DNA of 35,375 nt, taken from the NCBI RefSeq assembly GCF_001280085.1, contig NZ_LGED01000261.1:1-35375 (forward strand), in the 5' to 3' direction. The position numbers were made by a program, and so were the translations under genes. Of this stretch, positions 27,647-35,375 are shown in pieces (within the stretch, counting starts at the first letter, position 1; every line of letters starts with the position of its first letter). This DNA is from Saccharothrix sp. NRRL B-16348. Its GTDB lineage: Bacteria > Actinomycetota > Actinomycetes > Mycobacteriales > Pseudonocardiaceae. The notes beneath the pieces are model-generated. The model had not been told where the DNA came from. It was given only the letters and a program-made list of their open reading frames with translations, and ran no database searches.

Positions 27647-30600
27647 TCAGCGCGGTCGGTAGGTGGCCACCCCGTGCACCACGGCCAGGTCGACGTGGAT
27701 CTCCGGCTGGACCGGGCCGGTGAACGGCGGCAACCACACCGGCTGGGGCACGCCCGGCAGGTGGATGACCAGGTTCACACCCAGGCGGGACGCGATGAGC
27801 CGGCCGGTGAGGTCGCGGGCGTTGCCCGCCCTGGCGTTCTCCGCCGGGTCCTGGAGCGACCAGTTCAGGTTCTCCACCAGCGCGCCGTACAGGTGGGTCT
27901 TGCGCATCGGGTGGGCCGCGGTGAAGTCCGCGACCTGCTCGGCGATGCCGGTGGCGGAGGTCACCACGTCCTGCCGGAGGGCGGCCGGCGGGATGTTGGT
28001 GACCTGCCCGACCGCCGCGTACAGGCCGCCCGGCGCCGGTGGCGGTGCGGAGGGCAGGAGGTCGTGCGCGGTGAACCGGAGGTGCTTCAGGGCCTCGTTG
28101 ACGAGGTCGGGAGGCACCTGGCCGTTCGGCGCGTGGGGCGGCGGCACGGTCCGGGTGTGCGGAGTGGACGGTCCACCGCCGGTCGTGAGCGGGGGGATCG
28201 GCGGTGTGGTCGACGGTGCGCGGTGCGGTGCGGTGGGTTGTGGGGTGGGTGGCGGGGTGGTCGCCGGCTGGGTGCCGTTGGTGGCGGGCGCGAGGTCGGC
28301 CGGGGTGGTGGTGCCGGGCGCGAGGTCGGCTGGGGTGATGGTGCCGGGCGCGAGGTTCGCCGGGGTGGTGCGGGGCTCGGTGCCGCCGGCCGGCGGGGAA
28401 GGGGGTGTCGGGCGGTTGAAGTCGGCGATCCGCTGGTCCACCTCGATACGGGCGTTCCACCAGTCGCGTTGGCGCAGGTCGGCGGCGGTGCGGCGGTGGT
28501 CCAGCGCCACCTCGGCCGCGGCGATCTCCGCTTCCAGGTCCGCGATGGTGCGCTCGACCTGCTGCTGCGCGGTCAACGCGTGCTGCCGGGCGTCCGCCGC
28601 GCGCTGGGCCGCGTCACGGCCGTTGCCCAGCTCGGTGTCGGCGGTCTCCAGCGCGCCCTGCGCGGCGTCCAGCTCGCCGTCGGCCTGGTCGAGGTCGGTC
28701 CGCGCCTGCTCGGCGGCGGTCCGGGCCCGGTCGACCTCGGCCTGCGCGGCGGCCTGCGCCTCGATCGCCTGCTGGTTCGCGACCTGCGCCGCGTCGGCGA
28801 CCTCGACCGCCGTGTCGACCTCCGCCTCACGGGTGTCGCGCGTGGCGCGGGCGTCGTCCACCTTGCCGACCAGGTCCTTGGCGACCTCGTCCGCGGCGAT
28901 CGGCGGCGCGTCCTCGGGACGGTTGTCGAGGTGCGCGTCAAGGTCGTCCTGGGCGACGTCCAACGCCGCCTGCGCGTCGTCCAGCCTGCCCCGTGCCACG
29001 TCCAGCCGCGCGTTCGCGTCCGCCAGGGCAAGCCCGGTGGAGCGCACGTCGGCGTCGGCGGTGTCCAGCGCGCCCTGTGCGTCCCGGTGGGCCGCGTCGA
29101 GGCCGGGGATCCGGTCGCGCAGGTCCGCGACCACGTCACTCGCCGTGTCGCGCCGGGTCCGCGCGTCCTGGACGGCCTGCTCCAGGGTGGGCACGCGGCC
29201 GGTTTCCGCGAGCTGGGTGCCGATGGCGGCGTTGTGGCCGACCTGCGAGGTCGTCAGGTCGCTCTGGAGCCGGGCGATGTCGGCGGCCACCCGGTTGATC
29301 ACGGCCTGCGCGTCGTGCCGCGCCTTGTCCACCTCCAGCTCCGCGTCGCGCCACGCCTTGGCGGTGTTCTTGACCGCGGTCTGCGCGTCGCTCAACCCGG
29401 CGTCGAAGCCCCGCCCGAGCACCGTCTCGGCCTCCGCCGCCGGCATCCGCACCGAGGCCGAGCCCGGCACGCTGAGGTCGACCACGCTGGTCTTGCCGCC
29501 GACCGTGGCGACCACGCGGTACTCGACGTCGAAGTCGACCAGGCCGGTGCGGCCCTGCGGCTTGAGGTTGTTGGTCTTGTTGGTCGCCGAGCCGCCGGAC
29601 AGCGCCTCGGCGTCCTCGGCGGCGTGCCGGGTCTCGACGCCGCCGGTGGCGAAGTTCGCGTTGTCCTTCGGGTCCTGGCTCGGCGCGACCGCGGCGCTGC
29701 CGGTCGCCCAGCCCGCCGACACGTCGCCGGTCTCGCTGTGCTTGGCCTCGCCGGAGGTCGTGGTGACCGACGACTTCGGGTTCTCCAGGTTCACGCCGTC
29801 GCTCAGGCCGCCCAGCTTCGGCCTGACCAGCTTGGCGTACACCTTCACGTCGGCGTGCTGACCGAACGCCAACGCCGCCTCGTGCAGCCCCGGCACGTCC
29901 AAGGGGCCGTCGAGCATCCCCGGCAGGCTCGGCTGGAGGTTCTCCGAGCTGAGCGTCGCCAGCAGCGTGTTCAGCGAGCCGGTGCCCTTGGCGGTGATGC
30001 CCTTGTTGGCGCCCGCCGCGGTGAGCGCCGCGATCGCCGCGGCACGCAGGTCCTGGGCGGCGCGCAGGTTCTCCACCGACGCCTTGGGCGGCAACGCGGT
30101 CCCGCCGTCCCGCTGCCAGGCCGCCGCGGCCTGCGGCGTGCCCACCGCGGCGGGTCGCGGGGTCGTGGTCGACGCGTAGGGCGCGGGCGGCGTGGCGGCC
30201 GGCGTGAACACCTTCTGGTTGTCCGCGTGCAGCCGAACCCCGATGACCTGCTGCTCGGACGCCCTGGCGACGACCTGGTCGCCCTTCTCCACCACCAGCT
30301 CGAACTTGACGGGCACGGTGTACTTCGCCGCCGGGCCACCGCCCGCGCGCAGGTGGCCGAACTGCTCGGTGGTGGCCTTGTTGACGGTGCTGCTGTGCTG
30401 CTGGCCGACGTTCGCCGCCGCGATCACGCCCACACCGCCGGACACGTTCGGGTTCGCGCTGCCGGGCTGCGCCAGGCCGGGTGCCTTGAGGCCGACGCCC
30501 CAGCCGCTGGACCTGCCCTGGCCGTCGGTCGCCTTCCGGGCGCCCGCGATGGTGTGCTCCATGTCGACGCCGTCGTTGACGACGCCGGTGAAGCTCGGCG

Positions 30601-33600
30601 GCGCCGTGACGTGCGCCTTGAGCGTGACCTGGTAGTTGTCCTTGCCGAACGTGCCCGGCTGGTGCAGCAGCAGCGGCACGCCGCCGTCCAACGCGCTGTC
30701 GATCATCGCCTTGACGCTCGTCGGCGAGCTGAAGTCGACCAGCCGCTGGAAGTTGTTCATCGAGTCCTTGAGGACCGAGTCCGGCACCAGGTCGCTCTTG
30801 AACGGACCGCTGGTCTGCTCGTTGAGGTCGGTGATCAGCCCGGAGACCATCCCCGACAGGTTCGGCGCGGTGTCCAGCGTGCTCAGGCCGAGCGAGCTGG
30901 GCTTGTCCGGCGTCAGCGTCCCGGGCGGCGTCAGCGAGCCGAAATCGGGCGGCGGCGTCTTCGCCTGCACCTTCGGCAGCACGCCCAGGTCGCGCGCCAC
31001 GTCCTCGCTGACCCGCACGAACACGCCGCCGGGCAGGGTGACCTTGGCGCCCTCCACGCGCGGCGTGCCGCCGTAGACGACGTTGCCCGACCGGCTCTCG
31101 GCGACCACGGTGACGTCCGCGTCGAGCTGGATCAGCACGGTCCGCGCGCTGGGCGGGGTGACGAAGTTGCGGTCCACGCTGCCGCTGACCTCGGTCGCGC
31201 TCGTCTTCGACGCCGAGTACGGCGTGATCTTGCCCGCCACGGCCACGCCGCCCGAGCCGGACGCGGGCTTCGGCTCGCCCGCGGGCACCGGCGCCGCGTT
31301 CGGCTTGACCGGCAGGTTGACGCCGCCGGTCAGGTCGACGGTGTGGCTGCTGGTCTTCGCGTCACCGGCCTTGTAGCCGCCGGTGGTCGCGTTCTCCGTG
31401 CCGGTGTTGTCGGAGATCGACACCAGCTTCGGGTTGCCCAGCTCGATCGCCATGCCGATGGCGCCGCTGCGGTCGGTGACCCGGCGGCCGTACTTCAGGC
31501 CGTTCTCCTGCATGCCGGTCTCGGTCAGCTTGCGCAGGTTGGCCTTGATGCTCTCCGGGCTGAACAGCTTGTCGATCTGGTTGCGCGCCTCGGTGCCGGG
31601 CACGGTCAGCGCCGAGTCGCCCTTCGCCGCCAGGTTGAGCGCCCGGATGGCCTGGTCGCGCACCGTCTCGGTGTTGACGACGGCCTCGACGTGCAGGAAG
31701 TCCGGCGCGGCGGGCCGCGGCGACGGCGGGTTGAGCAGGTTCTTGATCGTCGGCGGCTGGTCGAGCCTGGTGGACACCGGCTCGCCGGGCGTGAACCCGG
31801 ACTGGTCGTTGTCCATCGACGAGCTGTCCGACACCCACAGGTGCACCGGGCCGGTGATCTGCTCCAGGCTCTTCGCGCCGGGCGGGACGGGGCCGCCGGT
31901 CATGGCGACCAGCTTGGGGGCGGGCACCTCCCGGAACGGCGAGCCCGGCGTCACCCGCTTCACCCACGCCCGGTTGCGGCTGAACGAGGTGATCTCGACG
32001 TAGAACTCCAGGTCCTGCGCGAACACCTGGGCGTCCGGGCTGCCGACGTTGAGGCCCGTGCTCGTGACCGTCGGTCCGCCGGTGTTCTTGGTGCCCCACC
32101 CGTAGGTGTACTTCGCGCCGACCTGCGGCGTCGGGGTGAGCGAGGCGGCGCCGGTCTTGACCGGGAACACCGCCTTGCCCTCGACACCGACGCTGACCGA
32201 CTTCTGCGTGGCGGTGGTGCTGTCCAGCTTCGGCGCGGTGTTCGCCGAACCGCGCACGTTGCGGGCGTCGACCTGACCGAGGTGCCGCGTGCCGACCGGT
32301 CGGGCGCGGACGGTGACGTTGACGTACTCGTTGGTGCTCAGGCCGCGCTTCTTGAGCTGCACCTGCACACCGGCGCCGAGCAGGCTGTCCATCTTGGTCT
32401 TCAGCGCGGTCGGCGACAGCTCCGCGTCGAGCTTGCGCTGGTTCGCCATGGCCTCCGCGACGTCGGCCAGTCCCTGGCCCTTGCGGGAACCGGTGTTCGG
32501 GTCGTTCCAGCCCGGCAGGAACTTCTCGAAGCCGGGCACGGCGCGCAACGTGGCCTGGACCTGCTGCTGGACCTGGGCGCCCGGGCCGAACTCGCCGACC
32601 TTGACGTTGCCCGCCGCCAGGTCCGCGGCCAGGTACGGCGGGAGGTACTTGGTGCCCGCCGTGTCGGGCTTGGTCAGCCCGGGGGCGGTGCCCGGCGGCA
32701 CCGGCAGGGTCAGTGAGGCGGCCTCGGGCAGGCCGACCCGCATATAGGTGGTGACCGGCGTGATCACGTCCGCGCCGTTGGGCGTGCGGATGTGGACGTT
32801 CGCGGTCACCTTGTAGAGGCCGGTGTCGCCCTTGAGCTGGATGCCGGTGCGGGTGCTGCTGGTCGTGCCCGCGTTCGAGGTCTCGGAGGTCCGGGCCGAG
32901 TACCCGCCGGTGACGCCGGCCGCGCCGCCGATCACGCCGGGCACGCCCACCCCGCCGCCGACGCCGGCCGCGACGTCGAAGCCGGTCTTGGTGGTGGCGG
33001 ACACGGAGCTGCCGGTGGCCTGGGACTCGTGCAGCCGGAGCTGGGCGGCGTCGGTCGTGCCGACCAGCTCGGCGCTCAGCAGGGTCGCCTTCATCTGCAC
33101 GGCGTTGGCCTTGTTGCCGTGCGGGCTGATCAGGTCGGGCGAGGTGACCCAGCCGCCCAGCATCGCGCCGAGGTTGTCGCGGACGGTGGTGGGGTTGAGG
33201 AAGTCCTGCAACGCGGTGCGGCCGGGCGCGCCGATCTTGGTGATCGACGGGTGCAGCTTCGCGGCGACGTCCGTGAACGCCTGCTTCGCGTCCAAGTCCG
33301 TGACGGCTTCGGGCGTCGGGTGCTCCAGCTTGGCGCCCCAGCCCGGCGGCAGGGCGGCGGCCGGTTGGGCGTTGCCCGAGCCGGCGATCGTCTCCAGGTC
33401 GTTCGGCACGGCGAGGGTGACGCCGCCGTTGACCGCTTGCGGTGCGCGCACCTTGCCGTTGGCGGCGGTGAGCGTGACCTGGAAGGAGACCGGGACGTCG
33501 ACGTTCGTGGAGCTCTCGCCGCCGCGGATGAACCGCTGGTCCACCGTGCCGGAGGACGTGTTCAGCGTGGTGGCGGGGGTGGCGAGCTGCGCCTTGCCCG

Positions 33601-35375
33601 CCAGCGAGCCGTACGGGCCGACGCCCGCGCTCGCCGCCGCGGCGAGGCCGACGTCGTTGGCGGTGGTGAGGTTGGTGGCGGTGCCCGTGTTGGCGGCGGA
33701 CTGGGCGGCCATGTCCACCTTGGTGGTGGTGGACGGCGTGCCGGTGACCGCGGCGACGTCGGCCGGCGGGAGCATCGTGGCCCGCACGTTGGCCTCGTAC
33801 CACGTGCCGTCGATCTTGACCTGGAAGTCGCGACCCTGGCCGAGGAACGACTCGAAGTTGTTCTCCAGCGCGCTTTCGATGACGGCGGCGTCGGCCCGCG
33901 TGATGCCGGTCATGGTGCCGGTGACGTGCTGCGCGCCACGCACGTCGGTGGGCGCGATCGTGCCCAGAGCCTTGCCGTGCTGGAAGAAGTCCGGCAGGTT
34001 CCGCGACGCGAGCACGGGCCTCGGTCCCGGGTTCGGCCCTGGGTTCGGAGCCGGGTTCGGTGCTGCGGGGGCGGGCGTGGTGTTGGCCGCCGGTGCGGCG
34101 AGGTCGACCAGCGGGATCGGCGCGTTCGGCGGTGCGGGGCGCGTCCGGGCAGGGGTGGCGGGCTCGGCGACACCGCCGAAGTAGTCGCGGAGCATGGTCT
34201 GGAACGTGGTCCCGGCGTTGAAGCTGTCCCACTTGGACCGGGTCCGGTCGAACTCCTTGTTCAGCGCGTCGATGTTGGTCTGGTAGCGGGCGCTGCCGTC
34301 GGGGAACTGGTTGTACTGGGGGGTTTGTCCTTGGCGTTGGGCGAGGGCGTCGGTGATGCGGCGGGCGAGGAGTTCGGTGGTGGCTTCGTCGGGGTTGATG
34401 TTGGTGTTGTAGACGCCGCCTTGGCCTGCGCGGTGGGCGAAGGTCTGGTCGCTGCCCACGGAGTGCACGTGCATGAACTCGTGGGTGAGCAGGTGGCGGA
34501 TGGCGTCGGCTTTGCGCGACGGGTCGGTGGTGAGGTCGTTGAGGTGGTCGGTGTTGAGCAGGACGTGCCCGTTGATGGCCCGTGCGGGGTTGGTCAGCGT
34601 GCTCTGGATCAGGCTGTTCCGCTGCGCGTCGACGTCGCCGTTGGGGCCGACCTTGGCGTGGACGACGCTGTCCAGCAGGGCGTCGAGGCGTGCGGTGGCG
34701 TCCGGGCTGCCGTTGTTGAGCTGACGCAGGAAGTCGGGGGACAGGATTTCGGCGCGGACCTGCGCCGGGTCGATGCCCTGCGCGGTGAGGTCTTGGACGG
34801 TGAGGTCCGATTCGCCTCGGTCGTGGGTGTTGAGGGCGGTGTCGAGTTCTTGTTGGACGGCGAAGTGCTTGGCGAACGTCTGCTGGTCGAGCTGGACCAC
34901 CAGGTCGGGGTTCACGTTCGGCGTGGTGCTGATGCCGTGGGTGTCGTTCAGGGTGCCGAACAGGGCGTCGATGCCCGCTCGGATCTGGCCGATGTCGACC
35001 TGGACGCCGGCGATCGTGACCGGTGCCGGGGGGATGTTGGCGGGCAGGCGGTCCAGGATGCCGTTCTTCAAGGCGTCGTCGCGGCTGGTCGAGAACGGTG
35101 CCGCCGGCGTGGCGGACGTGGACGGCGCGCCCGGGGGCGGCGGTGCCGGCGGACCCGACGACGGTGCCTGGGTCCCGAACCCGGGTGGGGGCGGCGGCGC
35201 GGCAGGTCCGGCCGTCGTGGTCGAAGCAGACGGGGGTGGCGGTGGTGGTGGTGGGGCGGCCTGCTGCGTCGAGGTGACCGACGGCGGTGGCGGTGGCGGT
35301 GGTGCGGCAGGGCCGGTGTTCTGCGGTGCGGGGTTCGCCGGGGGCGGCGGGGGGGGTGGCGGGGGGGGAGGGGTG
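27647..35375 (-). CDS. Giant modular toxin-like protein, N-terminus outside the window
   Basis: The frame is open from the window edge to TGA at 27647, at least 2575 codons. N to C it encodes:
- polyproline runs (35080-35375);
- a helical region with HEFMH (34469-34483) and DEATTELLARR 27-32 residues later, a gluzincin-like metallopeptidase signature;
- about six diverged modules of roughly 200-250 residues (33960-29400), each with a helix-rich start, a Gly/Ser-rich stretch and beta strands;
- a 320-residue Ala/Asp/Glu/Arg coiled coil (29397-28415);
- a Pro/Thr linker with PADLAPGT repeats;
- a C-terminal domain of about 150 residues.
Size and layout resemble actinobacterial polymorphic-toxin or CpnT-like giant proteins. 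The secretion signal is not visible. No immunity gene follows. Confidence 0.8.
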   Translation of the reverse strand, partial: TPPPPPPPPPPPANPAPQNTGPAAPPPPPPPSVTSTQQAAPPPPPPPPSASTTTAGPAAPPPPPGFGTQAPSSGPPAPPPPGAPSTSATPAAPFSTSRDDALKNGILDRLPANIPPAPVTIAGVQVDIGQIRAGIDALFGTLNDTHGISTTPNVNPDLVVQLDQQTFAKHFAVQQELDTALNTHDRGESDLTVQDLTAQGIDPAQVRAEILSPDFLRQLNNGSPDATARLDALLDSVVHAKVGPNGDVDAQRNSLIQSTLTNPARAINGHVLLNTDHLNDLTTDPSRKADAIRHLLTHEFMHVHSVGSDQTFAHRAGQGGVYNTNINPDEATTELLARRITDALAQRQGQTPQYNQFPDGSARYQTNIDALNKEFDRTRSKWDSFNAGTTFQTMLRDYFGGVAEPATPARTRPAPPNAPIPLVDLAAPAANTTPAPAAPNPAPNPGPNPGPRPVLASRNLPDFFQHGKALGTIAPTDVRGAQHVTGTMTGITRADAAVIESALENNFESFLGQGRDFQVKIDGTWYEANVRATMLPPADVAAVTGTPSTTTKVDMAAQSAANTGTATNLTTANDVGLAAAASAGVGPYGSLAGKAQLATPATTLNTSSGTVDQRFIRGGESSTNVDVPVSFQVTLTAANGKVRAPQAVNGGVTLAVPNDLETIAGSGNAQPAAALPPGWGAKLEHPTPEAVTDLDAKQAFTDVAAKLHPSITKIGAPGRTALQDFLNPTTVRDNLGAMLGGWVTSPDLISPHGNKANAVQMKATLLSAELVGTTDAAQLRLHESQATGSSVSATTKTGFDVAAGVGGGVGVPGVIGGAAGVTGGYSARTSETSNAGTTSSTRTGIQLKGDTGLYKVTANVHIRTPNGADVITPVTTYMRVGLPEAASLTLPVPPGTAPGLTKPDTAGTKYLPPYLAADLAAGNVKVGEFGPGAQVQQQVQATLRAVPGFEKFLPGWNDPNTGSRKGQGLADVAEAMANQRKLDAELSPTALKTKMDSLLGAGVQVQLKKRGLSTNEYVNVTVRARPVGTRHLGQVDARNVRGSANTAPKLDSTTATQKSVSVGVEGKAVFPVKTGAASLTPTPQVGAKYTYGWGTKNTGGPTVTSTGLNVGSPDAQVFAQDLEFYVEITSFSRNRAWVKRVTPGSPFREVPAPKLVAMTGGPVPPGAKSLEQITGPVHLWVSDSSSMDNDQSGFTPGEPVSTRLDQPPTIKNLLNPPSPRPAAPDFLHVEAVVNTETVRDQAIRALNLAAKGDSALTVPGTEARNQIDKLFSPESIKANLRKLTETGMQENGLKYGRRVTDRSGAIGMAIELGNPKLVSISDNTGTENATTGGYKAGDAKTSSHTVDLTGGVNLPVKPNAAPVPAGEPKPASGSGGVAVAGKITPYSASKTSATEVSGSVDRNFVTPPSARTVLIQLDADVTVVAESRSGNVVYGGTPRVEGAKVTLPGGVFVRVSEDVARDLGVLPKVQAKTPPPDFGSLTPPGTLTPDKPSSLGLSTLDTAPNLSGMVSGLITDLNEQTSGPFKSDLVPDSVLKDSMNNFQRLVDFSSPTSVKAMIDSALDGGVPLLLHQPGTFGKDNYQVTLKAHVTAPPSFTGVVNDGVDMEHTIAGARKATDGQGRSSGWGVGLKAPGLAQPGSANPNVSGGVGVIAAANVGQQHSSTVNKATTEQFGHLRAGGGPAAKYTVPVKFELVVEKGDQVVARASEQQVIGVRLHADNQKVFTPAATPPAPYASTTTPRPAAVGTPQAAAAWQRDGGTALPPKASVENLRAAQDLRAAAIAALTAAGANKGITAKGTGSLNTLLATLSSENLQPSLPGMLDGPLDVPGLHEAALAFGQHADVKVYAKLVRPKLGGLSDGVNLENPKSSVTTTSGEAKHSETGDVSAGWATGSAAVAPSQDPKDNANFATGGVETRHAAEDAEALSGGSATNKTNNLKPQGRTGLVDFDVEYRVVATVGGKTSVVDLSVPGSASVRMPAAEAETVLGRGFDAGLSDAQTAVKNTAKAWRDAELEVDKARHDAQAVINRVAADIARLQSDLTTSQVGHNAAIGTQLAETGRVPTLEQAVQDARTRRDTASDVVADLRDRIPGLDAAHRDAQGALDTADADVRSTGLALADANARLDVARGRLDDAQAALDVAQDDLDAHLDNRPEDAPPIAADEVAKDLVGKVDDARATRDTREAEVDTAVEVADAAQVANQQAIEAQAAAQAEVDRARTAAEQARTDLDQADGELDAAQGALETADTELGNGRDAAQRAADARQHALTAQQQVERTIADLEAEIAAAEVALDHRRTAADLRQRDWWNARIEVDQRIADFNRPTPPSPPAGGTEPRTTPANLAPGTITPADLAPGTTTPADLAPATNGTQPATTPPPTPQPTAPHRAPSTTPPIPPLTTGGGPSTPHTRTVPPPHAPNGQVPPDLVNEALKHLRFTAHDLLPSAPPPAPGGLYAAVGQVTNIPPAALRQDVVTSATGIAEQVADFTAAHPMRKTHLYGALVENLNWSLQDPAENARAGNARDLTGRLIASRLGVNLVIHLPGVPQPVWLPPFTGPVQPEIHVDLAVVHGVATYRPR
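28286..28375 (-). repeat. Three 30-bp in-frame repeats in the giant gene
   Basis: Units at 28286-28315, 28316-28345 and 28346-28375 encode PADLAPGTTT, PADLAPGTIT and PANLAPG variants. They lie in the flexible linker before the C-terminal domain and keep the frame. Confidence 0.85.

Noticed and set aside
27524..32716. Plus-strand open frame of 1730 codons opposite the giant gene
   Set aside because: Its composition is Arg/Val/Gly shadow-like and it lacks domains, whereas the minus frame shows motifs, repeats and a coiled coil.

Overview
The window comes from a very GC-rich actinomycete, most probably Pseudonocardiales (Saccharothrix/Lentzea/Actinosynnema type). This rests on the third-position G/C bias, frequent GTG starts, many apparently leaderless promoters, a fused F420 gene fbiC, a PknB-like kinase, and the block trpS - yihY-like - SCO4848-family - D-Ala-D-Ala carboxypeptidase - sdhCDAB, which resembles the Streptomyces arrangement. 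The genus is inference. I see no insertion sequence, integrase or CRISPR array.

Layout. Positions 1-140 fold into one very long imperfect hairpin. 163-2176 holds a divergent ArsR/MFS locus: arsR is translationally coupled to an unknown gene, and a 39-bp nested palindrome lies between arsR and the transporter. 2116-4494 (minus) is a HhH-GPD repair-type protein with a histone-like tail followed by a Ser/Thr kinase. 4603-6442 (plus) is an AbiE-like type IV toxin-antitoxin pair with an unusual symmetric four-half-site operator over its start. 6465-8863 (minus) holds a luciferase-fold flavin oxidoreductase and a J-domain/NERD membrane protein. Two abutting 74-nt tRNA-like units with 8-nt 5' acceptor strands follow at 8922-9069.

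9148-16643 is mostly housekeeping or unknown: a Cys-rich small protein, an unknown protein, a YdjM-type membrane hydrolase with a LexA/SOS-box match upstream, NADP isocitrate dehydrogenase with a strong terminator, an SH3-like protein, exonuclease III, an unknown protein and a Tat-exported metallophosphoesterase. 16727-23801 carries fbiC, a small envelope protein, trpS, a YihY/BrkB protein, two small membrane proteins and a penicillin-binding carboxypeptidase. A 139-bp repeat element, with three 22-nt units mirrored by three more, separates the last gene from the convergent sdhCDAB operon (24005-27405, minus).

The last 7.7 kb (27647 to the window edge, minus) is one open reading frame of at least 2575 codons whose N-terminus lies outside the window. 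In order it has polyproline tracts, an HExxH metallopeptidase-like domain, about six diverged repeats of a helical plus Gly/Ser-rich beta module, a long Ala-rich coiled coil, a Pro-rich linker and a compact C-terminal domain. It looks like a giant polymorphic-toxin-like surface or secreted protein. With the tandem tRNA-like genes it is the least conventional content of the window.
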